Assembly: GCF_001465595.2 (NCBI RefSeq)
Contig: NZ_CP013481.2
Location: 186,001 to 250,000, forward strand
DNA: 64,000 nt
Reading direction: 5' to 3'
From: Pandoraea apista
Lineage (GTDB): Bacteria > Pseudomonadota > Gammaproteobacteria > Burkholderiales > Burkholderiaceae
Part shown: positions 17,648-27,895 of the stretch, piece after piece
How the letters are laid out: each line of letters starts with the position of its first letter
Numbering within the stretch: position 1 is the first letter of the stretch
Position numbers and translations under genes: made by a program
The notes under the pieces: generated by a model
Databases searched by the model: none
Seen by the model: the letters and a program-made list of their open reading frames with translations, nothing else
What the model was told of the DNA's origin: nothing

Positions 17648-18086
17648 CGCGCACCAATATGCGGCCTGCTGCCGCGCCTCAACCCGATTCCCATTCCGAA
17701 TTCGCATCGGAATCCTCTTAAAAAATGGGACGCGGTTCGCGCGTTTATTGTGCGAAAGTCATCATTCCAATTAAAAAATCACGCATTGTTTCATTTTTCG
17801 GCGCATTTCATTGGTTGAACGCATCGCATGAACGTGCGTACTTCCGATCCTGAGCGACCGAATCGTCTATTTTTTTTCCGATTGCCGCATCAATCTGCCG
17901 TCGTTTGGGCGCAACCCGATGTTCCACGGGCCTCCGGGGACGTTGCGTTGGCAACCGTTGTTCGCTGCCGGGGATGTGGGTAGACTGTGCCCCACGCGCA
18001 GGTGCACGCTTTGCGTGCATCCGAAAGAGGCCCGCAGAGACCCGGGCACGGCGCACCTATCAAAGCGTATTCCTGGAGGAGTTTTA
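17648..18086. other. 439-base gene-free AT-richer region before the ABC importer
   Basis: No gene is seen. The first part (17715-17810) is unusually AT-rich for this genome, with two TTAAAAAAT runs; a T8 tract occurs at about 17870-17877 without a convincing stem. The importer promoter must lie here. No known riboswitch or T-box could be recognised by eye. Confidence 0.3.
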
Positions 18087-19073
18087 ATGTCGACAATGGG
18101 CAAACACGCCAAGCGCACCCTGCTGTGCGCCGTGGCCGCAGCGTTGTTGGGGACGACCGGCGCGGCATTCGCGCAAACGACAAAGTCGGTGGCCGTGCTC
18201 GCCATCGTGGAGCACCCGGCGCTCGACGCCATCCGTGATGGCGCACGCGACGAACTCAAGGCGGAAGGCTACGAGGTCGGCAAGAACCTCAAGTGGGAAT
18301 ACCAGAGCGCCCAGGGCAATGTCGGTACGGCCGCTCAGATCGCCCGCAAGTTCGTCGGTGACAAGCCGGACGCGATCATCGGTATCGCCACGCCGACGGC
18401 GCAGGCCGTTGCGGCAGCGACCAAGTCGGTGCCTCTGGTGTTCTCCGGGGTGACCGATCCGGTCGCCGCGCAACTGGTCAAGAGCTGGGAGCCGTCGGGC
18501 ACCAACGTGACCGGCGTGTCGGACAAGCTGCCGCTGGACAAGCAGGTCGCACTGATCAAGCGCGTGGTGCCGAACGCCAAGCGTGTGGGCATGGTGTACA
18601 ACCCGGGTGAAGCCAACTCGGTCGTGGTCGTCAACGAGTTGAAGAAGCTGTTGCCTGCCGCCGGCCTGACGCTGGTGGAAGCCGCCGCGCCGCGCACGGT
18701 GGACATCAGCTCGGCTGCCAGCAGCCTGGCCGGCAAGGTCGACGTGATCTACACCAACACGGACAACAACGTCGTGTCGGCTTACGAATCGCTGGTGAAG
18801 GTGGCCAACGATCGCAAGATCCCGCTGGTGGCGTCGGATACGGACAGTGTGAAGCGCGGCGCCATTGCGGCACTCGGCATCAACTACTACGACCTCGGCC
18901 GTCAGACCGGCAAGGTGGTGGGCCGTATCCTGAAGGGCGAGAAGCCGGGGGCAATCGCTTCGCAGACCAGCTCGAATCTGGAACTGTTCGTGAACACGGC
19001 GGCCGCTGCCAAGCAAGGCGTGACGCTGTCGGACGATCTGGTGAAGGAAGCCAAGACGGTCATCAAGCAGTAA
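18087..19073 (+). CDS. ABC transporter substrate-binding protein (TrpX/PF04392 type)
   Basis: A 328-residue periplasmic binding protein with a clear signal peptide (cleavage near AFAQT). The fold is the PF04392 family: AVLAIVEHPALDAIRDGA, DAIIGIATPTAQAVAAATK, PLVFSGVTDPVAA, and DVIYTNTDNNVVSAYESLV. Members of this family serve ABC importers, including the tryptophan/tyrosine-type TrpXYZ of Gram-positives. An exceptionally good ribosome-binding site (GGAGGAG, five bases before ATG) suggests high expression. The permease and ATPase follow on the same strand after a 232-base gap with a hairpin. The ligand is unknown. Confidence 0.85.
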   Translation: MSTMGKHAKRTLLCAVAAALLGTTGAAFAQTTKSVAVLAIVEHPALDAIRDGARDELKAEGYEVGKNLKWEYQSAQGNVGTAAQIARKFVGDKPDAIIGIATPTAQAVAAATKSVPLVFSGVTDPVAAQLVKSWEPSGTNVTGVSDKLPLDKQVALIKRVVPNAKRVGMVYNPGEANSVVVVNELKKLLPAAGLTLVEAAAPRTVDISSAASSLAGKVDVIYTNTDNNVVSAYESLVKVANDRKIPLVASDTDSVKRGAIAALGINYYDLGRQTGKVVGRILKGEKPGAIASQTSSNLELFVNTAAAAKQGVTLSDDLVKEAKTVIKQ

Positions 19074-19129
19074 AGCGCGCGTGACACCGGTGACGCGGGC
19101 GAGTGCCTGCGGCACCGGCGAGCGACAGG

Positions 19130-19166
19130 GCGGCGTCCGGACACGATCTGTCCCCGCCGCTCTTTT
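19130..19166 (+). terminator. Intercistronic hairpin (partial terminator/attenuator)
   Basis: GCGGCG (19130-19135) pairs with CGCCGC (19155-19160), and inside it GGACA (19139-19143) pairs with TGTCC (19149-19153); TCTTTT follows. It lies after the binding-protein gene and before the permease gene, where such hairpins commonly let the binding protein be made in excess. Structure seen; role inferred. Confidence 0.6.
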
Positions 19167-19305
19167 CCTATCGAATGGGTGGGACGGCTCCCCCCCGAAC
19201 GCGGTCGCACAACGACCGGCTATGACCCGAACTGGCCTATGTCGGCCGTGCGAGCGCTGATGCCGAGACCCGGCATGGGCCGTCTTGCGCAGTGGAATTA
19301 CGAAA

Positions 19306-20214
19306 ATGTCCCTTTTTTCTATGATGGGCGCACTGGAGATCGGTCTGATCTTCAGCCTCGTGGCGCTCGGGGTGCTGATTTCTTTCCGCATCCTCAATTT
19401 TCCCGATCTGACCGTTGACGGCAGCTTCGCGCTTGGCGGCGCGGTGGCGGCCACGCTGATCGCCGGCGGCACCAATCCGTTTGCGGCGACCGTCGCGGCG
19501 ATGGCGGCCGGTGCGCTGGCGGGTTTCATCACCGGCTGGCTCAACGTACGCCTGAAGATCATGGATCTGCTCGCCAGTATCCTGATGATGATCGCGCTCT
19601 ACTCGGTGAACTTGCGTGTGATGGGCGCACCGAACGTGCCGCTGATCACGTCACCCACGGTCTTCACGATGATCCTGCCGGAGAATGCACCCGACTGGCT
19701 GCCGGACTTCGTGCTGCGTCCGCTTCTTCTGCTGGCGGTGGTGGTCGTGGCGAAGCTTGGCCTCGATTACTTCTTCTCGTCGCAGCAGGGTCTCGCCATG
19801 CGCTCGACGGGCGCGAATCCGCGTATGGCCCGCGCCCAGGGCGTGAACACCGGTCGCGAGATTCTGGCGGGCATGGCGCTGTCGAATGCGCTGGTGGCGC
19901 TTGCCGGCGCGTTGTTCGCGCAGTCTCAGGGCGGAGCCGACATTTCGATGGGGATCGGTACCATCGTGATCGGTCTGGCGGCGGTGATCATCGGCGAGAC
20001 GATTCTGCCGGCCCGACGTCTCATCCTGACGACGCTGGCGGTGGTTGTCGGGGCGGTGCTGTACCGCTTCTTCATTGCGCTCGCCCTCAATAGCGATTTC
20101 ATCGGTCTGAAGGCGCAGGACCTCAACTTGGTGACGGCTTTGCTCGTGGCCGTGGCGCTGGTGCTGCCGGCCACGCGCCGTAAGCTGTTCGCCCGTAAGA
20201 ACGGAGGTGCCTGA
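19306..20214 (+). CDS. ABC transporter permease
   Basis: A 302-residue polytopic inner-membrane protein with about eight to nine hydrophobic segments, resembling branched-chain-type permeases that pair with PF04392 binding proteins. Typical stretches: LNFPDLTVDGSFALGGAVAA, MDLLASILMMIALYSVNLR and GANPRMARAQGVNT (the cytoplasmic loop contacting the ATPase). The ATG at 19306 (MSLFSMMGAL) is preferred to an in-frame TTG at 19285. The ATPase gene begins two bases after its stop, so the two are translated together. Confidence 0.88.
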   Translation: MSLFSMMGALEIGLIFSLVALGVLISFRILNFPDLTVDGSFALGGAVAATLIAGGTNPFAATVAAMAAGALAGFITGWLNVRLKIMDLLASILMMIALYSVNLRVMGAPNVPLITSPTVFTMILPENAPDWLPDFVLRPLLLLAVVVVAKLGLDYFFSSQQGLAMRSTGANPRMARAQGVNTGREILAGMALSNALVALAGALFAQSQGGADISMGIGTIVIGLAAVIIGETILPARRLILTTLAVVVGAVLYRFFIALALNSDFIGLKAQDLNLVTALLVAVALVLPATRRKLFARKNGGA

Positions 20215-20216
20215 TC

Positions 20217-21011
20217 ATGTTGAGCGCAAAAGACCTCAAAATCACTTTCAATCCCGGCACGCCCATCGAGAACCGCGCGTTGCGCGGCATGTCGCTGGAG
20301 ATTCCGACGGGCCAGTTCGTCACGGTGATCGGTTCGAACGGTGCGGGCAAGTCCACCTTCCTGAATGCGATCAGCGGCGATTTGTCGGTGGATTCGGGCA
20401 CGATTTCCATCGATGGCAACGACGTCACGAAGAAGACGGCATGGCAGCGCGCGAGTCAGGTGGCGCGCGTGTTTCAGGACCCGATGGCAGGAACGTGCGA
20501 GGCGTTGACCATTGAGGAAAACATGGCGTTGGCGGTCAAGCGCGGCGAGCGCCGGGGTTTCCGCTTCGCGCTGAACCGGGATCTGCGCGAGCGGTTCCGC
20601 GAGAAGCTGAGCCTGCTCAATCTCGGTCTGGAAAACCGGCTCTCTGATCGCATCGGGCTCCTCTCGGGGGGGCAGCGTCAGGCGGTGAGTCTGTTGATGG
20701 CGTCGTTGCAGCCGTCGCGGATTCTGTTGCTCGATGAGCACACGGCGGCGCTGGACCCGAAGACAGCCTCGTTTGTGCTGGAGCTGACGGCGCGCATCGT
20801 GCAGGAAAGTCAGCTGACCGCGATGATGGTCACGCACAGCATGCGGCAGGCGCTCGATTACGGCGACCGCACCGTGATGTTGCATCAGGGCAAGGTAGTG
20901 CTGGACGTTGCAGGCGAGGCGCGTAAGGGGCTGGATGTCCCCGATCTGCTGCAAATGTTCGAACGCACGCGTGGCGAACAACTCGACGACGATGCACTGT
21001 TGCTGAGCTGA
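20217..21011 (+). CDS. ABC transporter ATP-binding protein
   Basis: A 264-residue ATPase energising the upstream permease. Walker A GSNGAGKS (39-46), Q-loop in VARVFQDP, signature LSGGQ (149-153), Walker B ILLLDE (169-174) and switch histidine in MVTHSM are all intact. GGAGG precedes the ATG at a good distance inside the end of the permease gene. The strong terminator at 21029-21054 closes the operon. Confidence 0.93.
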   Translation: MLSAKDLKITFNPGTPIENRALRGMSLEIPTGQFVTVIGSNGAGKSTFLNAISGDLSVDSGTISIDGNDVTKKTAWQRASQVARVFQDPMAGTCEALTIEENMALAVKRGERRGFRFALNRDLRERFREKLSLLNLGLENRLSDRIGLLSGGQRQAVSLLMASLQPSRILLLDEHTAALDPKTASFVLELTARIVQESQLTAMMVTHSMRQALDYGDRTVMLHQGKVVLDVAGEARKGLDVPDLLQMFERTRGEQLDDDALLLS

Positions 21012-21028
21012 TTGCGGCGATGTCATGA

Positions 21029-21054
21029 AAAAGCCCGCTTCGGCGGGCTTTTTC
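21029..21054 (+). terminator. Intrinsic terminator AGCCCGC-TTCG-GCGGGCT with flanking A/T runs
   Basis: Seven-base stem (21033-21039 / 21044-21050) closed by a UUCG tetraloop, preceded by five A and followed by five T. It ends the ABC operon; because of the A-run it can also act on the minus strand for the convergent rsmI. Confidence 0.93.
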
Positions 21055-21144
21055 TATTGGGCGGTGCTTGGGGAAATGGCGAGATCGTGGTCGGAATCTT
21101 CCGGTTTCCGGTGCTTATGGACACCGTTTTCCGCGCCCGGCAAA

Positions 21145-22029
21145 TCAGCCGTTTTTCAGCGCGAGCGCACGGTCATAAAGCGCATTCTTGGGTGCGCCGG
21201 TAATCGCCGCTGCAAGCTTGGCGGCGCTCTTCGTCGGCAGTTCCGCGACCAGCAGCGCGAGGATACGCTGCGCTTCGGCGTCCACGCCGTCTTCGCTACC
21301 GCTCGCCGTTGCGCCGGAGACCGCCAGCACGAATTCGCCGCGCTGACGGTTCGCGTCGGCTTTGAGCCACGCCACGCCCTCGCGCAAAGCGCACTCGTGA
21401 ATATCCTCGAAGCGTTTGGTCAATTCGCGCCCGATCAGCAGGCGTCGCTCGCCGCTCAGTCCTTCGGCCAGTGCGGCGACCGTCTCTACGATCCGATGCG
21501 GGGCCTCGTAGAAGACCTGCGCCGATGTCGACCCCGCGAGGGCGGCAATTGCCTGAGCCCGTTGCTGCGCTTTCGAGGGCAGAAATCCCACAAACGTGAA
21601 CGACTCCACCCAGGCGCCGGCCGCCGAGAGCAGCGTGATGACGGCGCTCGCGCCCGGTACCGGCACCACCGTGAGGCCCGCAGCACGCACCGCGTCGACC
21701 AGTCGCGCACCGGGGTCCGAGATCCCGGGCGTGCCGGCATCCGAAATGTAGGCGATCCGCTCACCGCCGCGCAGGCGTTCCACGAGTCGCGTCGCCGCTT
21801 CGTTCTCGTTGTGCTGATGGGCCGCAATCAGCGGCTTGTCGATGCCGTACCGCTGCAACAACTGCGCGCTGTTGCGCGTATCTTCACAGGCAATGGCGTC
21901 GACCATGCCGAGGATGTGAAGCGCTCGCACGGTGATGTCGGCGGTGTTGCCCAGCGGCGTGGCCACAACATAAAGCGTGCTCGCCGGGTAATGCTGGCCT
22001 TCGGCCAGCGCCATCAGGCGCTCATCCAT
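21145..22029 (-). CDS. rsmI: 16S rRNA (cytidine-1402 2'-O)-methyltransferase RsmI
   Basis: A 294-residue SAM-dependent tetrapyrrole-methylase-fold enzyme that methylates the ribose of C1402 in 16S rRNA. Motifs: [16 protein letters not shown] at the N-terminus, [50 protein letters not shown] and RELTKRFE. The start [12 protein letters not shown] at 22029 has GGGAG upstream; longer in-frame starts exist but would run into the divergent yraN. The rsmI-yraN-diaA-dolP order resembles the E. coli region, which supports the names. Confidence 0.95.
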   Translation of the reverse strand: MDERLMALAEGQHYPASTLYVVATPLGNTADITVRALHILGMVDAIACEDTRNSAQLLQRYGIDKPLIAAHQHNENEAATRLVERLRGGERIAYISDAGTPGISDPGARLVDAVRAAGLTVVPVPGASAVITLLSAAGAWVESFTFVGFLPSKAQQRAQAIAALAGSTSAQVFYEAPHRIVETVAALAEGLSGERRLLIGRELTKRFEDIHECALREGVAWLKADANRQRGEFVLAVSGATASGSEDGVDAEAQRILALLVAELPTKSAAKLAAAITGAPKNALYDRALALKNG

Positions 22030-22124
22030 GGCAATGGGCTCCCGCAAACGAAAGGACTGCCACGCGGGGTTGGCGGGCGTGGGTAACACCGGCATCGCCG
22101 GGCTCGGTAAACATTGGAACAACC

Positions 22125-22478
22125 ATGTCGAATCAGCTTGGAGAATCGTTCGAGGGCCGCGCACAGACGCTGTTGGAGCGACGCGGATGGCGGCTGGTCG
22201 CACGCAACTATCGGTGTCGCGGCGGCGAAATCGACCTCATTATGCGGGATCGCACCGGCGTGCTGGTATTCGTCGAGGTGCGTGCACGCTCGCGTAGCGA
22301 CTTTGGCGGAGCCGCCGAGAGCATTACGCATGCCAAGCGACGCCGTCTTACGCTCGCCGCGCGTCACTACCTGCTGCGGCGTCCCGCAGGGCGTTGCCGC
22401 TTCGACGTCGTGGCGTTCGACGGCCATCCGCCGGTAGCGCGCTGGCTACCCGACGCCTTTCGCACCGACGAGGGCTGA
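22125..22478 (+). CDS. yraN: YraN family (UPF0102) endonuclease-like protein
   Basis: A 117-residue protein with the PD-(D/E)xK nuclease-like core: [20 protein letters not shown], then [10 protein letters not shown] and [10 protein letters not shown], which carry the acidic metal-ligand positions. The family's biochemical function is not settled. It is divergent from rsmI (95 bases between starts) and upstream of diaA, as in many proteobacteria. Confidence 0.92.
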   Translation: MSNQLGESFEGRAQTLLERRGWRLVARNYRCRGGEIDLIMRDRTGVLVFVEVRARSRSDFGGAAESITHAKRRRLTLAARHYLLRRPAGRCRFDVVAFDGHPPVARWLPDAFRTDEG

Positions 22479-22545
22479 CGAAACCCGCGTCCCCCGGCCC
22501 TGTTACACTTGCGAAAGTGCCGTTTTCAAGACTGACGGCGTATGA

Positions 22546-23211
<666 letters not shown>

Positions 23212-23329
23212 ACCTATTGTCGTCGTAAGGCGTCAAGATCATCACGGGCACCGGGTCGCGGGGGCGGGCGGTGCCGGCTGAGTGCGGCGGGGGCCGCCCC
23301 GTTCGACCATCCCATAAGGAGAAAGCCCG

Positions 23330-24103
23330 ATGAGTTTCCAACGCGTGGTTAAGCCGCTTGCCGCGGCAGCGTTGATTGTTGCAACCCTGGGCGGCTGCGC
23401 CCCCATCATTCTCGGCGGGGCTGCGACTGGCGCCCTGGTCGCTACCGACCGCCGTTCGGTCGGCGCGCAAACGGAAGACCGCGAAATTCAGGTCAAGGCC
23501 GAAGCCAATATCGCCAACACCCTGACCGACGACGCCGTGCATGTGAACGTGACCGTGTTCAATCGTCGCGTATTGCTGACCGGCGAAGTGCCCGACGACA
23601 AGAGCAAGCAGCGTGCGGTAGACATCGTCAGACAGATCAGCAATGTGCGCGGTATCGTCGACGAAATTGCCATCGGGCCGAAGAGTTCCTTTGGCTCTCG
23701 TTCGAATGACGCCTGGATCACCAGCAAGGTGAAGGCCAATCTGATCAATACGAAGGAAATTTCGGCCAACGTCTTCAAGGTGGTCACCGAGCGCGGCGAC
23801 GTTTATCTGATGGGCCTCGTTTCCGAAGAGGAGGGCCGTATCGCCGCCAATGTGGCGAGCCGGATCGACGGCGTGCAGAAGGTGATCAAGCTTTACGAGT
23901 ACGTGAAGCCGGAAGAGGCGCAGCGCCTGTCGACCGAAGCTCAGAAGAACCCGGCACCGGCACAGGCAGACGACGCGAACGCCGCAACGGTCACCACCAC
24001 GCCGATTGGCAACGACACGGTGACGGCGAAGCCACTGTCCTCACCGGCACCGATCAGCGAAGGGCCCGTCAAGCCGGGTCCGTCGACCAAGACAGGTAAC
24101 TGA
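23330..24103 (+). CDS. dolP: BON-domain lipoprotein DolP (YraP-like)
   Basis: A 257-residue outer-membrane lipoprotein: lipobox ending GGC at Cys23, followed by two BON domains (about 50-115 and 125-195; FNRRVLLTGEVPDD and VTERGDVYLMGLVSEEEG). DolP binds anionic phospholipids and supports envelope integrity. E. coli DolP is about 190 residues; here a Pro/Ala/Thr-rich tail of roughly 55 residues is added. A ribosome-binding site AAGGAGAAAG precedes the ATG. Confidence 0.9.
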   Translation: MSFQRVVKPLAAAALIVATLGGCAPIILGGAATGALVATDRRSVGAQTEDREIQVKAEANIANTLTDDAVHVNVTVFNRRVLLTGEVPDDKSKQRAVDIVRQISNVRGIVDEIAIGPKSSFGSRSNDAWITSKVKANLINTKEISANVFKVVTERGDVYLMGLVSEEEGRIAANVASRIDGVQKVIKLYEYVKPEEAQRLSTEAQKNPAPAQADDANAATVTTTPIGNDTVTAKPLSSPAPISEGPVKPGPSTKTGN

Positions 24104-24195
24104 CGCACGCACGGCTCACGCCCCGGACACCCGCCTTGCGCAAGCGTGCCGAGATCTGCATAGCATCGAACCGCCGCTATCGCCTTCGTCGCCCG

Positions 24196-24624
24196 ATGAC
24201 GAACCGGCCGATAGCGGCGGCGTTCGTTTTGACGGGCGCCGTGTGGCTCGCCGCCGCAGGCGCAGCGTTCGCCGCGCCCGCCTCCGGTGTGCGCGCGGCG
24301 TCGCCGGTGTACGTCGATCAGCGAACCTCGCCGGGAGCGCAACCTGACTGGCAGGCCCGCGACTGGGCGATGGCGTGCATGAGTTGTCACAACGCGTCGG
24401 CGCCGGTGAGTGCCGGCAGGGCGGTGCTGCCAGCGCTGGAGGGCCGCCCGGTCGCAGAACTCATGACGATATTGCAGGCCATGCGCGACGGCCAGCGGCC
24501 CGCAACGCTGATGCCGCAGCTTCTCAAGGGCTACCGCGACGACGAGTTGCAGCGTATTGCCGCATATTTTGCGGCGCAACCGCCGGCCAAAGCGCCGTCG
24601 GCGTCTGTTCGTCAATCTCAATAA
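24196..24624 (+). CDS. Monohaem cytochrome c subunit of flavocytochrome c sulfide dehydrogenase (SoxE/FccA-like)
   Basis: A 142-residue exported class I cytochrome c. Signal peptide to about residue 26, haem motif CMSCH (61-65), a methionine ligand candidate in PATLMPQLLKGY, and a C-terminal helix DDELQRIAAYFA. It ends 10 bases before the flavoprotein gene, so it is the electron acceptor for sulfide oxidation by that partner. ATG at 24196 (MTNRPIAAAF) opens the signal peptide; a longer reading from a TTG is unlikely. Confidence 0.82.
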   Translation: MTNRPIAAAFVLTGAVWLAAAGAAFAAPASGVRAASPVYVDQRTSPGAQPDWQARDWAMACMSCHNASAPVSAGRAVLPALEGRPVAELMTILQAMRDGQRPATLMPQLLKGYRDDELQRIAAYFAAQPPAKAPSASVRQSQ

Positions 24625-24634
24625 GGCAGACACG

Positions 24635-25930
24635 ATGCGTCGCCGCGACTGGCTTCTCGGATTGGGCTCGATGGCCGCATTGGCCGGTGCAACCGCCACA
24701 CGGGCGGCCTCGCTCTGGCCGACGCCAGTGAAAGGGCGTGCCCGTGTGGTGGTCATCGGCGGCGGGTTCGGTGGCGCCACGGCGGCGAAAGCGCTGCGTG
24801 TTCTCTCGGGCAACACTATCGATGTCACGCTCGTCGAGCCGAATGCGGCATTCGTCTCGTCGCCGTTATCGAATCTCGTGGTTGGCGGAAACTTGCGGGT
24901 AAGCGACCTGACGGTGCCTTACGACACGCTCGTCGCACGACATGGCGTGGTCTGGCGCCGCACGCGCGCCGTCGCGATCGATGCTGCCAACAAGCGGGTG
25001 CAACTCGCCGACGGCGGCCGTCTGTCTTACGACAAGCTGATCGTTGCCCCCGGTGTGTCGTTGCGTCGAGACGCCATCGCCGGGTTCTCCGAACCGGCGA
25101 TCCGCGACGCCTTGCCGGTGGCGTGGATCGATGCGCGTGAAAGCACCGCCCTGCATACCCGCCTGCAAGCCATGCCGGAAGGTGGCGTATTCGCGATCAC
25201 CATTCCCGAGGCGCCGTTTCGCTGCCCGCCCGCGCCGTACGAGCGGGCGTGTCAGGCCGCCGCGTGGCTCAAACAGCATAAGCCACGCGCCAAGGTGCTT
25301 GTCTTCGACGCCAACGATCAGGTGCTCGCCGAAGCGGAGCAGTTTCAAGAGGTCTGGCGCACGCAGTTCGCCGGCATCGTCGAGTATCACCCGCAATTCA
25401 ATTGCACCGAAGTGGCCCTCGATGGCGCAACGCAGATCGCACGCTTCGAACTGGGCGAGGAGATTCGGGCCGATGTGCTCAACGTGATCCCGCCGATGCG
25501 GGCGGGCGATATTGCGGTAGAGAGCGGACTGGCAACGGCCAACGGCCGCTGGTGCGACGTCGATTTCCTGACGTTCGCTTCCAGGGCGCACGCCGACATT
25601 CACATTCTCGGCGACGCCATCCAGATTGCGCCGCAAATGCCGAAGTCCGGCCACATGGCGAACCAGCACGGCAAGGTCTGTGCGGCCGCCATCGTGGCGA
25701 CCCTGTCCGGCCGCCTGGTCAACCCCGAGCCGCTCTATAGCAACACTTGCTACACGTTCGTGTCGGCCACCGAAGCGATGCACGTGGCGAGCGTTCACCG
25801 ATATGACGCGGCACAGCACACCATGCTCCCGGTGCCGGGCACAGGCGGTGCCTCGCCGCGCGCCACGCGAGACGAATTCGCGCTGGGACTCGCATGGGCA
25901 CAAGGCATCTGGGCGGACATGCTGGCTTGA
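24635..25930 (+). CDS. soxF: Flavocytochrome c sulfide dehydrogenase flavoprotein (SoxF/FccB)
   Basis: A 431-residue periplasmic FAD protein that oxidises sulfide to sulfur or polysulfide. Twin-arginine-type signal MRRRDWLLGLG, FAD-binding VVVIGGGFGGATAA, a conserved FRCPPAPYERAC cysteine segment, FLTFASRAHADIHILGDA, and the C-terminal FCSD domain NTCYTFVSATEAMHVA with another redox cysteine. The start at 24635 sits within 11 bases of the cytochrome stop. Together with the cytochrome it feeds electrons into the same pool as Sox. Confidence 0.9.
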   Translation: MRRRDWLLGLGSMAALAGATATRAASLWPTPVKGRARVVVIGGGFGGATAAKALRVLSGNTIDVTLVEPNAAFVSSPLSNLVVGGNLRVSDLTVPYDTLVARHGVVWRRTRAVAIDAANKRVQLADGGRLSYDKLIVAPGVSLRRDAIAGFSEPAIRDALPVAWIDARESTALHTRLQAMPEGGVFAITIPEAPFRCPPAPYERACQAAAWLKQHKPRAKVLVFDANDQVLAEAEQFQEVWRTQFAGIVEYHPQFNCTEVALDGATQIARFELGEEIRADVLNVIPPMRAGDIAVESGLATANGRWCDVDFLTFASRAHADIHILGDAIQIAPQMPKSGHMANQHGKVCAAAIVATLSGRLVNPEPLYSNTCYTFVSATEAMHVASVHRYDAAQHTMLPVPGTGGASPRATRDEFALGLAWAQGIWADMLA

Positions 25931-26128
25931 TGCGGATTCCGGCGGCATGCGCGGGCGTCGAAGCGCGTTTGGAGGAGAGTCTCTAAGCTACGCAACGTAC
26001 GTTCTACCGACGCGCGCGAACCGGTTGTTGTGTCGGTGACGAATCTCCCCGAAATCCCCCGTTGACGGGGCCTCACGCCTCTCGGTTACACTGGCCGCAC
26101 GAAAAAATAAGCGTTGGGGGGCATAGGG

Positions 26129-27895
26129 ATGGCGTATCGCCAGGGAGAGTCCCGTCTAGCGTCACGCATCGCGCGTGGGGGCTCGGGCAAGTCTGTTCGC
26201 AACTACAACGTCGTCGTTCAGATCATTGCCGCATCGCTCACCGCCATCGGCCTGCTGGGGGCGCAACAAGTCTGGGCCGATGCCAGTCCTGTCCGTGGCG
26301 ATCCGCTTCAGAGTCTTCCAAAGATTGACGTCCCCAAAGCCGCAGCCCCAACGCTGCATATTCAGGCGCCGACGCAGGAAGACGCCCTCAAGTCGCTGCT
26401 CGCCCGCAAGATCACCCCGCGGCGTTTCGGTATCGAAGGGGTCAAGTCCTTGCCTTTCGAATCGGTGGCTGGACTGTTTGCCCCGATGGCGGGCAAGGAA
26501 GTGACCATCGGCGATCTGGTCGAGAAAGCCAATCAGGTCACGAAGATGTATCAGGACGCGGGCTACCTGCTGTCCTTCGCCTTCGTTCCGGCGCAGGATT
26601 TCAACGACGGCTTCGTGCGCGTGACCGTAGTCGAAGGCTATATCTCGAGTACGAAAATTACTGGCAAGCCGGGGCCGTCCGAGCAGCGCCTGCGCGACAT
26701 TGCGGCGCACATTGAGGCGGAGCGTCCCCTCAAGCGAGCGACATTCGAGCGCTATCTGAATCTGCTCACGCTCGTGCCCGGCATGAAGATCAAGGCCGAC
26801 GTGCAGCCGCCCACGCAGACCGACGGCGCGACCGAGCTCTCGCTGGATGTGTCGCGTCAGCCTGTGGCGCTGGGCACGTCGCTCTCGTATAACAATCCGG
26901 GCATTCGCGGTGTATTTACCGTGTCGAGCAACGCGCTCACGCCGCTTGGCGAACAGATTCAGCTCACGGCCATCGCCCCGAAAGGGCACAACGACGAAGA
27001 GTTCTACGCGGCGTCGTATATCCAGCCGCTGGGTTCGGACGGATTGCAGGCTCGTGTCGATGCGTCGCACTATCGCGGCCAGCCGGACGATCAGGCGCTC
27101 GCGGGGCTCACGCGACATCTCGATACCAAACGTGTGGCTGTCGGGCTGTCGTACCCGATCCTGCTGAACAACCAGCGCAGCCTCACGGTCAGTGGCGGCA
27201 TGTACGGCGTGAATTCACGCGACCGCTACGAAGTGCCGAATTCGCCGAACTATATTAATTCGCAGACGAACGTGCGCGCGGGGCAGGTGCAACTCGCCTA
27301 TAACGAAGTCACCGACAAACAGACCCGCAGCGCCACGCTGGGTGTGTTCAAGGGTTTCAACGGCATGGGCGCGAGCCAGTCCTACACCACGCAGCCGGCG
27401 GGCGTGGCGCAAATTCTCGGCCCTTACGACCTGGCTTTCTGGCGCTTCACTCTCGATGGCAAACAGGGGGTAGTGCTGCCGTGGGACTTCGGCGTCATCG
27501 TCTCGGCCGGCGCGCAGTACAGCGGCAACACGCTGCCGACGTCCGAGCAGGCGACGTTCGGCGGCCAGCGCTTCGGTCTCGGATATCCGGCGGGTGAAAT
27601 CGCCGGCGACAAGGGCTGGGGCGCGTCGATCGAATTGAACCGCATGTTCCGTACCGATTTCCGTTACCTCAAGACGATCCAGCCGTATCTGATGCTCGAT
27701 ACCGCTCGCGTTTATCTGAATTACGGGCAGTTGTTCCACAATCAACTCGCTTCGGTCGGGCTGGGCGTACGAATTTCGGACAGCAAGTACTACTCGCTCG
27801 ACCTGTCGATCGCCAAACCGATGGCCGATGCGCCGACCAACTCGCCGAACCGGCCGCTGCGTTTCAATGCGAATTGGTCATATCAGTTCGAGTGA
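26129..27895 (+). CDS. Two-partner secretion outer-membrane pore, ShlB/FhaC/HecB family (TpsB)
   Basis: A 588-residue protein: an N-terminal export region with a hydrophobic stretch (about 33-50), a POTRA domain (about 95-180, LPFESVAGLFAPMAGKEV and GYLLSFAFVPAQDF), and a C-terminal barrel of about 16 strands ending in ANWSYQFE, with a terminal aromatic pattern. TpsB proteins secrete a large TpsA exoprotein normally encoded beside them. None is here: soxF lies before and the sox regulator after. Spacing to soxF is about 200 bases with no shared operon signal. Secretion function is inferred from family only. Confidence 0.88.
   Translation: MAYRQGESRLASRIARGGSGKSVRNYNVVVQIIAASLTAIGLLGAQQVWADASPVRGDPLQSLPKIDVPKAAAPTLHIQAPTQEDALKSLLARKITPRRFGIEGVKSLPFESVAGLFAPMAGKEVTIGDLVEKANQVTKMYQDAGYLLSFAFVPAQDFNDGFVRVTVVEGYISSTKITGKPGPSEQRLRDIAAHIEAERPLKRATFERYLNLLTLVPGMKIKADVQPPTQTDGATELSLDVSRQPVALGTSLSYNNPGIRGVFTVSSNALTPLGEQIQLTAIAPKGHNDEEFYAASYIQPLGSDGLQARVDASHYRGQPDDQALAGLTRHLDTKRVAVGLSYPILLNNQRSLTVSGGMYGVNSRDRYEVPNSPNYINSQTNVRAGQVQLAYNEVTDKQTRSATLGVFKGFNGMGASQSYTTQPAGVAQILGPYDLAFWRFTLDGKQGVVLPWDFGVIVSAGAQYSGNTLPTSEQATFGGQRFGLGYPAGEIAGDKGWGASIELNRMFRTDFRYLKTIQPYLMLDTARVYLNYGQLFHNQLASVGLGVRISDSKYYSLDLSIAKPMADAPTNSPNRPLRFNANWSYQFE

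Noticed and set aside
18084..19562. Leftward open frame of 492 codons over the ABC binding protein and permease
   Set aside because: Antisense shadow. The rightward genes have signal peptide, family motifs and good ribosome-binding sites.
20217..21011. Operon as a TrpXYZ tryptophan importer
   Set aside because: The binding protein family fits, but there is no tryptophan riboswitch, T-box or trp operon near. The ligand was left open.
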